The translations under genes were made by a program, and so were the position numbers. A stretch of 16,781 nt of DNA from Bacteroidota bacterium. Its GTDB lineage: Bacteria > Bacteroidota > Bacteroidia > UBA8524. Location: NCBI GenBank assembly GCA_003531115.1, contig DQHT01000043.1, positions 81,412-98,192 on the forward strand. Direction: 5' to 3'. Position 1 is the stretch's first letter. The number at the start of each line of letters is the position of its first letter. Under the pieces are notes generated by a model, which had not been told where the DNA came from, searched no databases, and saw only the letters and a program-made list of their open reading frames with translations. Shown here in pieces: positions 1-7,687 of this stretch.

Positions 1-1170
1 GAACAACAAAATATGTCATCGGTGTATTTCCAATACAGCAATGGCGATTTTGATTATGTAACAGAAACCAAATACGAAGAGCTTAAAACCGAAGGAGGAA
101 GCCTGGAGTGGATTTCCTTTAAACAACAATTCTTTAATTCGACTCTGCTGGCCAGAGGAGAAAAAGGCTTTGAAGATGCCGTAGTTGAAACCAAAGCGAT
201 CATGGCTCCCGACAAGGTGAAGGGTATGCACGCTGAGGCCTACATTGCGATGGATGGTACCAGTGAAGAAATTTTTCCGATGGCCTTTTATTTTGGGCCT
301 AACCATTACCAGATATTAAAATCGCAGGGGCATGAGATGCAGCAACTGGTGCCACTGGGCTGGGGAATTTTTGGCTGGGTAAATCGTTTTGTCGTGATCC
401 CGGTATTTAACTTCCTGAACCAGTATATTTCCAGTTTTGGTCTCATTATCCTTCTTCTTACTCTGATTATCAAAGCCGGACTCCTGCCCCTGGTGTATAA
501 GTCGCATATCTCCACCGCGAAAATGCGTATCCTGAAGCCGGAGATGGATGAGTTAAAGGAAAAACATGGCAAAGACCCACAGAAGTTCCAGGCTGAGAGC
601 ATGAAACTTTACCGCAAAGCAGGTGTAAATCCTTTAGGAGGATGTATCCCCATGCTTCTGCAAATGCCTATCCTTTTTGCCCTGTTCCGCTTTTTTCCTG
701 TATCCTTCGAATTACGCCAACAGGCCTTTTTATGGGCGGAAGACCTTTCCACTTATGATAGCATCTGGACCTTCGGCTATGTACCGGTAATCGACTTTAT
801 TTATGGAGATCACGTGAGTTTGTTCACCTTACTCATGACCATTTCTACGCTCATCTATACCCGCCTGAATAACCAGATTTCCGGCATGACCGGACAGATG
901 AAATGGATCGGGTACCTGATGCCTATCGTTTTCCTTGGTTTCTTTAACTCCTTTGCTGCGGGTTTGAGTTATTATTACTTCCTGTCCAACATGATCACGT
1001 TCGGACAACAGTGGGTAATCCGCAAATTTGTTGATGACGATAAGATCCATGCACAGATCCAGGAGAACAAGAAAAAGCCGATGAAAAAATCGCGTTTTGC
1101 CGAGCGTCTTGAGTCCATGACCAAACAACAGCAGCAGGCCAAACAGGTAGGCCCGAAAAAACGTAAATAA
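1..1170 (+). CDS. yidC: Membrane protein insertase YidC, 3' part (5' end outside window)
   Basis: The reading frame is open from base 1, so the gene enters from the left and only about 389 C-terminal residues are present. YidC inserts and folds inner-membrane proteins, alone or with SecYEG. The first 110 or so residues visible are the end of the periplasmic beta domain (a stretch near YFGPNHYQIL). The conserved membrane core follows: a hydrophobic helix, then TLIIKAGLLPLVYKSH leading into a charged cytoplasmic hairpin (KPEMDELKEKHGKDPQKFQ), then NPLGGCIPMLLQMPILFALF, which is the most typical YidC/Oxa1 signature, and two further membrane segments. The tail is very basic and Gln-rich (KKPMKKSRF, KQQQQAKQVGPKKRK), as usual for ribosome-contacting YidC tails. 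The next gene starts 2 bases after the stop, so the two are probably cotranscribed. Family assignment is secure. Confidence 0.96.
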   Translation, partial: EQQNMSSVYFQYSNGDFDYVTETKYEELKTEGGSLEWISFKQQFFNSTLLARGEKGFEDAVVETKAIMAPDKVKGMHAEAYIAMDGTSEEIFPMAFYFGPNHYQILKSQGHEMQQLVPLGWGIFGWVNRFVVIPVFNFLNQYISSFGLIILLLTLIIKAGLLPLVYKSHISTAKMRILKPEMDELKEKHGKDPQKFQAESMKLYRKAGVNPLGGCIPMLLQMPILFALFRFFPVSFELRQQAFLWAEDLSTYDSIWTFGYVPVIDFIYGDHVSLFTLLMTISTLIYTRLNNQISGMTGQMKWIGYLMPIVFLGFFNSFAAGLSYYYFLSNMITFGQQWVIRKFVDDDKIHAQIQENKKKPMKKSRFAERLESMTKQQQQAKQVGPKKRK

Positions 1171-1172
1171 AA

Positions 1173-2348
1173 ATGTTCCCTCAACTCATTCTAAAGCCAA
1201 AAAAAGACCGGGCTTTCGTGCACCGTCATCCCTGGATATTTTCCGGGGCGGTAGCGCAAACACCAAAGGCTGAGAATGGGGAGATCGTGGAAGTCCATTC
1301 AAACGAAGGCAAAGTACTCGGTTATGGATTTTTTAACCCTTTTAGTCAGATCGTTTGCCGTGTTTTTGAATTCGACCCGACCGACAAAGTCATTGACGCA
1401 GCATACTGGCAGGAAAAGATCCGCAAGGCTCTGGCTATTCGTATGGAACTTATCGATTTTTCCCGGACCGATTCATACCGGCTCCTTCATGCAGAAGGCG
1501 ATTTTTTCCCGGGAATTATTGCCGATGCCTACGGAAAAAGTCTGGTGGTTCAACTCCTCATTAAAGGAACGGAACGCCTATTGCCCGAATTGAAGTCGGC
1601 CTTTATGAACCTGGGCTTTGAGCATATTTACCTCAAAACCAAACAGAGCTCCCAGATCATTGAAAAGATCAACGAAGAAGTCACCTGGCTTACCGAACCG
1701 ATCGATCTCCCTGTGGTCATTCACGAAAATGACGTAAAGCTGAAGGTGGACTTTGAAAAAGGTCAAAAAACCGGTTTTTTTCTCGACCAGAGGGAAAACA
1801 GAGACCTTGCCCGCACCCTGAGCAAGGGGAAAAAGGTGATGAATACCTTTTGCTATACCGGTGGATTTAGTGTCTATGCATTAAAAGGAGGAGCAGAGTT
1901 GGTCCATTCGGTCGACAGCTCTAAAGACGCCATTGCCATGTGCGAGGATAATGTGGCGCTGAATGGCTTTAGCGACAGGCACCAGTCTTATGTAGCCGAT
2001 TGTTTTGATTTTCTGAAACAGGCTGAGCCCCATTTTTATGACCTGATCATTCTGGACCCTCCAGCCTTTGCGAAAAGTGCACGAAAAATTGAAAACGCCA
2101 CGAGAGGATATAAGGAACTGAATATGCTGGGCATAAAACGCATCAAACCCGGTGGTATGATCCTTACTTTTTCCTGTTCCCAGAATATCGACAAGCTGCT
2201 TTTTCAAAAGATCGTGTTTGGCGCAGCGGCAGATGTAGGAAGGAATGTGCGTATCCTTCAGCAACTCGGACAACCTCTTGATCACCCGGTAAATATTTTT
2301 CATCCCGAAGGCGAATACCTTAAAGGACTCCTCATTTACGTCGAATAA
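1173..2348 (+). CDS. rlmI: RlmI-like class I SAM-dependent 23S rRNA methyltransferase
   Basis: 391 residues, close to the usual RlmI length of about 396. The family makes 5-methylcytosine in 23S rRNA (m5C1962 in E. coli). An N-terminal PUA domain for RNA binding is visible (KPKKDRAFVHRHPWIFSGA, residues 8-26). A central EEHEE-type region follows, and then the Rossmann methyltransferase: GFFLDQREN at 201-209, SAM-binding motif I NTFCYTGGFS at 224-233, motif IV DPPAFAKS at 295-302, and FSCS with the probable catalytic cysteine at 335. The start lies 2 bases after the yidC stop and the MATE gene begins 1 base after this stop, so it is the middle gene of a tight set. The exact target base is inferred from the family; related RlmK/L-type or YccW-like enzymes are hard to separate by eye. 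Confidence 0.88.
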   Translation: MFPQLILKPKKDRAFVHRHPWIFSGAVAQTPKAENGEIVEVHSNEGKVLGYGFFNPFSQIVCRVFEFDPTDKVIDAAYWQEKIRKALAIRMELIDFSRTDSYRLLHAEGDFFPGIIADAYGKSLVVQLLIKGTERLLPELKSAFMNLGFEHIYLKTKQSSQIIEKINEEVTWLTEPIDLPVVIHENDVKLKVDFEKGQKTGFFLDQRENRDLARTLSKGKKVMNTFCYTGGFSVYALKGGAELVHSVDSSKDAIAMCEDNVALNGFSDRHQSYVADCFDFLKQAEPHFYDLIILDPPAFAKSARKIENATRGYKELNMLGIKRIKPGGMILTFSCSQNIDKLLFQKIVFGAAADVGRNVRILQQLGQPLDHPVNIFHPEGEYLKGLLIYVE

Positions 2349-2349
2349 T

Positions 2350-3696
2350 ATGTCTTTTTCCGGATTTTGGAACCTTTACAGGAGTCACTTCAAGGCTACC
2401 CTGAAATTGGCCTGGCCGATCATTGTTGGGCAGGTGGGTCAGGTAATGATGGGCGTGATCGACACTGCGATGGTAGGTGCTGTGGGAGAAGAGGCTGTAG
2501 CAGCTGCAGGGGTATCCAGCTCTGTCTTTTTCCTTCTAACGGTATTTGGATTTGGATTATCGACCGCCGTATCTCCGCTTGTATCCATGGCTTCGGCAAA
2601 AAAGGATTATGCTGAAACTGCAGGTATCTTAAGAGGAGCGTATCGGGCAACGATCATGGTATCGCTGATCATTCAGGTTTTATTGCTCGTTATGAGCTTT
2701 CAATTCGGGCTGTTTAAGCAGGATGAAACGGTGGCGCTGCTGGCTGTGGACTACCTCCGCATCATCAGTTTTTCTGTATTGCCGATGATCCTCTTTTTAA
2801 GTGCCAAGCAGTTTGCTGATGGATTGTCCTTTACCTGGTCATCCATGATCATTACACTCCTGGCCATCCCCATGAACGCCTTTTTTAACTGGTTATGGAT
2901 AGAAGGGAATTGGGGCTTTGAAGCCATGGGTCTGAATGGCGCGGGATACGCCACTCTCCTCACCCGCATTGCGATGATGGCGGCTATGATCATTTATGTA
3001 CACCGTTCAAAGAATCTTCATGTGTTTGTTTTCCAGAAACCGAAGCTGGTCAAGACCTTTACACTGAAGGTATTGAAAATGGGAATTCCTTCAGGCTTTC
3101 AATATTTTTTCGAAGTAGCTGCATTCGGTAGTGCCATGATCATGGCCGGTTGGATCGGGGTGGCGGAACAGGCAGCCCATCAGATCGCTATCAATACGGC
3201 CGCCCTCACCTATATGGCAGCAACAGGTATCGCGGCGGCGGGGGGAATACGCGTTGGTGCGGCCTTTGGCAATTTTTCGCATACCGATGTGCGCGTTGCC
3301 GGTAAAGCAGCATTGGTTCTTAGTGCCGCATGGATGTTGTTTTGCGGCAGTTTGTTGGCCATTTTCCGCTTCCCCGTGGTAGAATTTTATATCGATAACC
3401 GGGAAGTCCAGGATATTGCTGCCCGCCTCTTGATCATTGCGGCCCTCTTTCAGTTATCGGATGGTATCCAGGCCATCGGACTGGGTATTTTACGTGGCAT
3501 TTCGGATGTACGCCGCCCTATGCTGATAACTTTATTCGCCTATTGGGTCATTGGCCTGCCGATCGGCTATTACCTGGGATTTGTTGCCGGATTTAGTGTT
3601 GAAGGCATTTGGGTAGGACTGCTCCTCGGACTCAGTGTTTCCGCTATTTTGCTCTATTGGCGTTTTAATAAGTTAACACGAAGATTAAAAGCCTAG
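2350..3696 (+). CDS. MATE family multidrug/cation antiporter
   Basis: 448 residues with about 12 hydrophobic helices, the normal size for MATE (NorM-type) exporters, which expel cationic drugs or metabolites using Na+ or H+ gradients. Family marks are the N-terminal LAWPIIVGQVGQVMMGVIDTAMVG, with the asymmetric polar residues of MATE helix 1, and the region around GFGLSTAVSPLVSMASAK. The second half repeats the fold (KMGIPSGFQYFFEVAAFG; NTAALTYMAATGIAAAGGIRVGAAFG). It starts 1 base after the methyltransferase stop. Its last 12 bases overlap the 3' end of the opposing PiT-like gene, so there is no room for a separate terminator. The substrate cannot be predicted. Confidence 0.93.
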   Translation: MSFSGFWNLYRSHFKATLKLAWPIIVGQVGQVMMGVIDTAMVGAVGEEAVAAAGVSSSVFFLLTVFGFGLSTAVSPLVSMASAKKDYAETAGILRGAYRATIMVSLIIQVLLLVMSFQFGLFKQDETVALLAVDYLRIISFSVLPMILFLSAKQFADGLSFTWSSMIITLLAIPMNAFFNWLWIEGNWGFEAMGLNGAGYATLLTRIAMMAAMIIYVHRSKNLHVFVFQKPKLVKTFTLKVLKMGIPSGFQYFFEVAAFGSAMIMAGWIGVAEQAAHQIAINTAALTYMAATGIAAAGGIRVGAAFGNFSHTDVRVAGKAALVLSAAWMLFCGSLLAIFRFPVVEFYIDNREVQDIAARLLIIAALFQLSDGIQAIGLGILRGISDVRRPMLITLFAYWVIGLPIGYYLGFVAGFSVEGIWVGLLLGLSVSAILLYWRFNKLTRRLKA

Positions 3697-4836
3697 CAGG
3701 TTAAATAGATCTTGTCGGATACCATCATTGATCCCCATTGCCAGTGCTATGGAAATTACGAGTCCGATCAGAGCCATTCCCGCATCTTTACCGGCCACTT
3801 TGAAGGCCTTTAGGATATGCATATTGCCTTCTTTGTTCCGCATAAAGTTCATGGCTACTTCTCTTCCGCCCAAAAGACCTAAAAATACCCAGGTTGTACT
3901 CATCGGGATCGTGGAATCAAGCAACTTATAAACCATGATCAGAGCATAAACAAGGTCCACAAGTGTGGCAGCACGTACATCGGCGATCTTGGTCTTCTTG
4001 CTAACTACCTGTTGGATCCTGTCGCCACGTTGGTAAAACAAGACACCCAATCCCAGGAAGATAAACCCGGCAAATCCAACAAATTCCCATATCGAAAGCT
4101 GACGGGGTAAATAAACCGCAATGTTGGCGGCATCCTGCATGATCCACACAGCCCAAAGTGCTCCGGAGATTATCCATTGGAAAAGCATCCATCCTTTTCT
4201 TGGCTTACGTTTGGAAAAGTATTTTTTAATGAGGCTATTTAATGCTGCCCATACAATGATGGCAATTACAAAGGCTAAAAAATAACCCCCGAGACTTTTC
4301 ATCAGCATTTTTGAGATCCCGTCGACCTGGGCAGAAAAAGAGCTCAAAAGCAGGATGGTCGTACTTACCGGCATTTTTAAGCGGGTAAGGATGAGTAAAA
4401 CAAGTGGGGCAGCGATCTGAAGATATGAAAAAGAGGTCGGGTGGGGGTATAAGTCCCTGCCATCGGCCTTTGGGGCCAATCGTTGCCAACTCACATCTCC
4501 ATCAAAAATGAGGTAACTTGCCGTTACCGTTATAAGAAAAATTCCACCAATAAAGAGCCAGAGATGGTACCACTTCTGTTTCATATTGGACCCGATGAAG
4601 GTTCCAATAGTCTGGATACTGTCATTTGCTATGGCCGAGTACGCTGCAAAAGCAAATCCGATCCACATGGCCACGTAAAAGTTGTTCAGAAATATCGCTG
4701 CGGATAAAAATCCAAACAAAAGGATGGCAAGAAAGATCTTCTCATTTTTTATGAGATCCAGAACCGGGTTTACACCCGCCTTTTTCATCGTTAAAGCTGT
4801 CTCCAGTACGAGCTTGTTCTTTTTCTTGGCTGCCAT
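3685..4836 (-). CDS. Diverged PiT-family (inorganic phosphate-type) permease
   Basis: 383 residues, very hydrophobic, about 9-10 membrane segments. PiT carriers couple phosphate or sulfate uptake to H+ or Na+ and are built of two inverted halves, each with a GANDVAN-like and a PVSTT-like motif. Both pairs can be seen in altered form: AIANDSIQTIGTFIGSN at 68-84 with MPVSTT at 155-160, and QDAANIAVYLPR at 234-245 with IPMSTT at 310-315. The order and spacing fit an old PiT duplication, but the sequence between them is unlike classical PitA. Phosphate as substrate is therefore only a guess. The start at 4836 follows a promoter-like TTG-N17-CACCTTTG with only 5 bases before ATG. No PhoU-like partner gene (PF01865) lies next to it. 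It converges with the MATE gene and diverges from the S46 peptidase. Confidence 0.7.
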   Translation of the reverse strand: MAAKKKNKLVLETALTMKKAGVNPVLDLIKNEKIFLAILLFGFLSAAIFLNNFYVAMWIGFAFAAYSAIANDSIQTIGTFIGSNMKQKWYHLWLFIGGIFLITVTASYLIFDGDVSWQRLAPKADGRDLYPHPTSFSYLQIAAPLVLLILTRLKMPVSTTILLLSSFSAQVDGISKMLMKSLGGYFLAFVIAIIVWAALNSLIKKYFSKRKPRKGWMLFQWIISGALWAVWIMQDAANIAVYLPRQLSIWEFVGFAGFIFLGLGVLFYQRGDRIQQVVSKKTKIADVRAATLVDLVYALIMVYKLLDSTIPMSTTWVFLGLLGGREVAMNFMRNKEGNMHILKAFKVAGKDAGMALIGLVISIALAMGINDGIRQDLFNLLGF

Positions 4837-4841
4837 TACCG

Positions 4842-4869
4842 CAAAGGTGCTATGGAATTAATTATCCAA
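4842..4869 (-). promoter_or_regulatory. Candidate promoter of the PiT-like gene, near-leaderless
   Basis: Read on the minus strand: TTG (4869-4867), 17 bases, then CACCTTTG (4849-4842), one mismatch from the Bacteroidota -7 box TAnnTTTG. Only CGGTA separates this box from the ATG at 4836, so transcription would begin at or within a few bases of the start codon. Consensus from the literature on Bacteroides/Flavobacterium promoters; assignment is inference. Confidence 0.4.
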
Positions 4870-4959
4870 TATTAAGGGAATGTTAAATTTATACGGCCAC
4901 AATTTTAAATCCGGCGGAATTTTCTCGGCTTTTTTTATAAAGTTTGTCGCTTAAACACC

Positions 4960-4987
4960 TTGGATGCGCCACAAAAAATTAAATTTG
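4960..4987 (+). promoter_or_regulatory. Promoter of the S46 peptidase operon (-33/-7 type)
   Basis: TTG at 4960-4962, a 17-base spacer, and an exact TAAATTTG match to the -7 consensus TAnnTTTG at 4980-4987. The expected transcript start near 4992 lies about 20 bases before ATG 5012. It also rules out the ATG at 4964, which would sit inside the promoter. Confidence 0.6.
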
Positions 4988-5011
4988 TCGGGCACAATTC
5001 AATTACCATTC

Positions 5012-7168
5012 ATGAAAAGAATTTTTACTACGCTCATCGCGTTTTTAACTCTGGTGAGCTCCTGGGCAAGTTCCTTCGACGAAGGAATGTGGTTACCGAT
5101 CCTGCTTAAGGATCAGAATTACGCCGAAATGCAAAGACTGGGCTTAAAATTAACGCCGGAACAAATTTATGATGCGAACAAAGCAGCACTCAAAGATGCC
5201 ATTGTTTGGTTTGGAGGCTTTTGTACCGGAGAGATCATTTCGGATAAGGGCCTTGTATTAACCAATCACCATTGTGGTTATGATGCCATTGCTGATCATA
5301 GCACGACCCAGGATAATATTCTGGATAATGGTTTTTTCGCCAAAAGTATGGATCAGGAACGTCCTGTAAAAGGGCTCTGGGCCGCCGTTTTGGTGCGTAT
5401 GGAAGATGTGAGCGAACGTATTCTCCCCGAATTAAAAGGACTGGGTGATACCGAACGCAAACAAAAAATTGCCGAGATCAGTAAAAGGATCGAAGAAGAA
5501 ATTACCTCAGCCAGTCATTTTACGGCAACCGTAAAAGGGATATTTAACGATAACCAGTTCATCCTTTTTGTGATGGAAAGGTTTACCGATGTACGCCTGG
5601 TAGGAACTCCCCCACAAAATATTGGTAAATACGGCGGCGATACCGACAACTGGATGTGGCCCCGTCATACCGGCGATTTTTCCATGTTCCGTATTTATGC
5701 CGGAGCCGACAATATGCCAGCTGAGTACAGCGAAAATAATAAAGCTTATGTCCCGAAACATTCTCTTCCCGTATCCTTAAAAGGCGTTCAGGAAGGTGAC
5801 TTTTCCATGGTTTTCGGATTTCCGGGCAGAACCAACCGTTATGCTACTTCTTTCGAGCTTGAAATTGCTATCGAAAAAGTGAATCCTGCCATTGTTACAC
5901 TTCGTGATGCTAAATTGAAGTTGATGATGGATGAGATGAAAGACAATGACAGCTTACGTCTGCTCCTTTCTTCCCGCTATGCCCAGATCGCCAATTATTG
6001 GAAATATTATATCGGCCAGACCGAGCAGTTAAAACGTTTAAAGATCGTTGCCGAAAAACAGGCCATCGAAAATCGTTTCGAAACCTGGGCAAAGGGGAAA
6101 GAGGAATATGCTGATGTATTGAATAACCTGCGTCAGGCGCACAATAATTTTACCGAGATCGCTCTTCAGCCAACGTATCTGAACGAAGGTATTTTTGGTA
6201 GTGGAACTGCTCTTAACGCATACCGATTCACAGCCTTTGAAGCGCTGCTAAAGGACAAAACGAAAAAAGCGGAATTGGAAGCCATGGTAGCCAAGTACAA
6301 ACCCGCAATACCCGGATTTTTTGAGTCGTATAATGTGGTTGTCGACCAGAATATTGTAGCGGCTACCTTATTCCTGTATTATACCAATATCCCTCAGAAT
6401 CAACACCCGGCTCTCATTGCCAAAATTCTGAAGAAATACAAAAAACTGACTCCCGAAGAGGCTTTCAAAGCGTACGCTGCCGATGCCTTCAAAAAGACCA
6501 TGTTTACTTCGCCAGAAGCTTTAGCGGAATTTCTGGAAGAACCAAGCTTAAAGAAATTGACCAAAGACCCAATGTATGAGTATGCCACGGCCTTTTACAA
6601 CCATTATATTGCCAACTACAAAACCCAGGTAGATGCTTATTATGGAACAAAAGCCATTCAAATGCGTACCTACCTGAAAGGGTTGATGGCTATGGATCCA
6701 ACAATGGTGGAATATCCGGATGCAAACTCAACCCTGCGTCTGACTTATGGTTCTGTACAAGCCTACCAACCAAAAGACGGGGTGAATTATTCCTACTATA
6801 CTACGCTTGAAGGAGTCATGGAAAAATATGTTCCTGGTGACTATGAATTTGATCTTCCATCCGGCTTGATCGATCTGTATAACACCAAAAACTACGGTCA
6901 GTATGCCAACAGTAAAGGCGAACTGCCTGTAGGTTTTATCACCAATAACGATATCACAGGAGGAAACTCAGGTTCTCCGGTGATCAATGGCAACGGAGAG
7001 TTGATCGGACTGGCTTTTGACGGCAACTGGGAAGCGATGAGTGGGGATATTGTCTTTGATCCGAAATACAAACGCTGTATCAATGTTGATATACGCTATG
7101 TGCTGTTTATCATCGATAAATACCATGGCGCCAGCAATATTATTGACGAACTTAACCTTGTAAAATAA
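5012..7168 (+). CDS. dpp7: Secreted S46 family dipeptidyl-peptidase, DPP7-like
   Basis: 718 residues from ATG 5012, chosen because a signal peptide begins there (MKRIFTTLIAFLTLVSSWAS) and a promoter lies just upstream; an in-frame ATG at 4964 is rejected. S46 enzymes are trypsin-fold serine exopeptidases that remove N-terminal dipeptides in the periplasm or at the cell surface of Bacteroidota growing on peptides. Visible catalytic elements: TNHHCG with His87 next to Cys88, HTGDF with Asp222, and GGNSGSP with Ser653; the large helical cap is inserted between them. The residue 18 positions after the catalytic Ser is Gly671 (LAFDGNWE). In the family Arg at this place gives the acidic-specific DPP11, and Gly gives DPP7, which prefers hydrophobic P1 residues. 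The stop overlaps the next ATG by one base (TAATG). Confidence 0.95.
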   Translation: MKRIFTTLIAFLTLVSSWASSFDEGMWLPILLKDQNYAEMQRLGLKLTPEQIYDANKAALKDAIVWFGGFCTGEIISDKGLVLTNHHCGYDAIADHSTTQDNILDNGFFAKSMDQERPVKGLWAAVLVRMEDVSERILPELKGLGDTERKQKIAEISKRIEEEITSASHFTATVKGIFNDNQFILFVMERFTDVRLVGTPPQNIGKYGGDTDNWMWPRHTGDFSMFRIYAGADNMPAEYSENNKAYVPKHSLPVSLKGVQEGDFSMVFGFPGRTNRYATSFELEIAIEKVNPAIVTLRDAKLKLMMDEMKDNDSLRLLLSSRYAQIANYWKYYIGQTEQLKRLKIVAEKQAIENRFETWAKGKEEYADVLNNLRQAHNNFTEIALQPTYLNEGIFGSGTALNAYRFTAFEALLKDKTKKAELEAMVAKYKPAIPGFFESYNVVVDQNIVAATLFLYYTNIPQNQHPALIAKILKKYKKLTPEEAFKAYAADAFKKTMFTSPEALAEFLEEPSLKKLTKDPMYEYATAFYNHYIANYKTQVDAYYGTKAIQMRTYLKGLMAMDPTMVEYPDANSTLRLTYGSVQAYQPKDGVNYSYYTTLEGVMEKYVPGDYEFDLPSGLIDLYNTKNYGQYANSKGELPVGFITNNDITGGNSGSPVINGNGELIGLAFDGNWEAMSGDIVFDPKYKRCINVDIRYVLFIIDKYHGASNIIDELNLVK

Positions 7169-7620
7169 TGAAGAAGATTGCATTATTGGCCCTGGGAATC
7201 GTATTTCTGGCCGCCTGCAAAGAGACCCCAAAAACCGGTAATTTCGGTGAAACGATCACTCCTGATGGCGCTGTTGCTGTTGAAGATTTTGTAGCCGGAC
7301 TGGGTGAGGATGATGAAAAGTCAGGGAAGATCATCGGCAAAGTGGAAGAAGTCTGCAAATCAGAAGGTTGTTGGTACACTGTAGCATTACCGGAAGGCGA
7401 AAGCATGATGGTCATGACCAAAGACCATGCGTTTACCCTTCCGAAAGATTGCGATGGCAAAACCGCCATTGCAGAGGGACGTGCCTATTGGAAAACAACT
7501 TCGGTTGAAGACCAGAAGCACTACGCCCTTGATGCCAAAAAACCTCAGGCTGAGATCGATGCCATCACCGAGCCCAAACGCGAATTACGTTTTGAGGCGA
7601 GTGGGGTGATTATTCAATAA
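7168..7620 (+). CDS. DUF4920 domain lipoprotein
   Basis: 150 residues. The N-terminus MKKIALLALGIVFLAAC ends in a lipobox (FLAAC, Cys17), so the mature protein should be lipid-anchored. The body matches the DUF4920 pattern as I remember it: G-x-V-EEVCKSEGCWYTV at about 58-72 with two cysteines (63 and 68), a turn MTKDHAFTLPKDCDGKTAIAEG, then a second half with EPKRELRFEASGVIIQ. The domain resembles small OB/NlpE-like beta barrels, and some relatives may bind metal through the Cys pair; no function is established that I can name. It overlaps the peptidase stop by one base, so translation is likely coupled. It may be an accessory of the peptidase or only a passenger. Confidence 0.82.
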   Translation: MKKIALLALGIVFLAACKETPKTGNFGETITPDGAVAVEDFVAGLGEDDEKSGKIIGKVEEVCKSEGCWYTVALPEGESMMVMTKDHAFTLPKDCDGKTAIAEGRAYWKTTSVEDQKHYALDAKKPQAEIDAITEPKRELRFEASGVIIQ

Positions 7621-7632
7621 ATTGTTTGATTG

Positions 7633-7687
7633 TAGGATCGTGGGACTGTGGGATTGGAAAATTTAAATTACAGTCCCATAGTCCCAC
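7633..7687. terminator. Period-8 word hairpin between convergent genes, likely bidirectional terminator
   Basis: Left arm holds three 8-base units (TAGGATCG, TGGGACTG, TGGGATTG at 7633-7656). The right arm holds CAGTCCCA and TAGTCCCA at 7671-7686. Bases 7640-7653 pair with 7674-7687 over 14 positions with one mismatch, which is G·U in plus-strand RNA. The loop is 20 bases and AT-rich. It sits exactly between the converging DUF4920 and VWA genes and runs into the VWA stop codon by one base. There is no clear T tract, so terminator activity is inferred from position. Confidence 0.6.

Noticed and set aside
1881..2303. Open minus-strand frame of 140 codons
   Set aside because: It lies wholly antisense within the methyltransferase catalytic domain, whose motifs are clearly on the plus strand.
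3685..3696. Regulatory meaning of the 12 bp MATE/PiT tail overlap
   Set aside because: Short convergent overlaps are common in compact genomes; nothing else supports antisense control.
4964..5011. Longer N-terminus for the S46 peptidase from ATG 4964
   Set aside because: It would place RHKKLNLSGTIQLPF before a perfect signal peptide and start inside the -33/-7 promoter.
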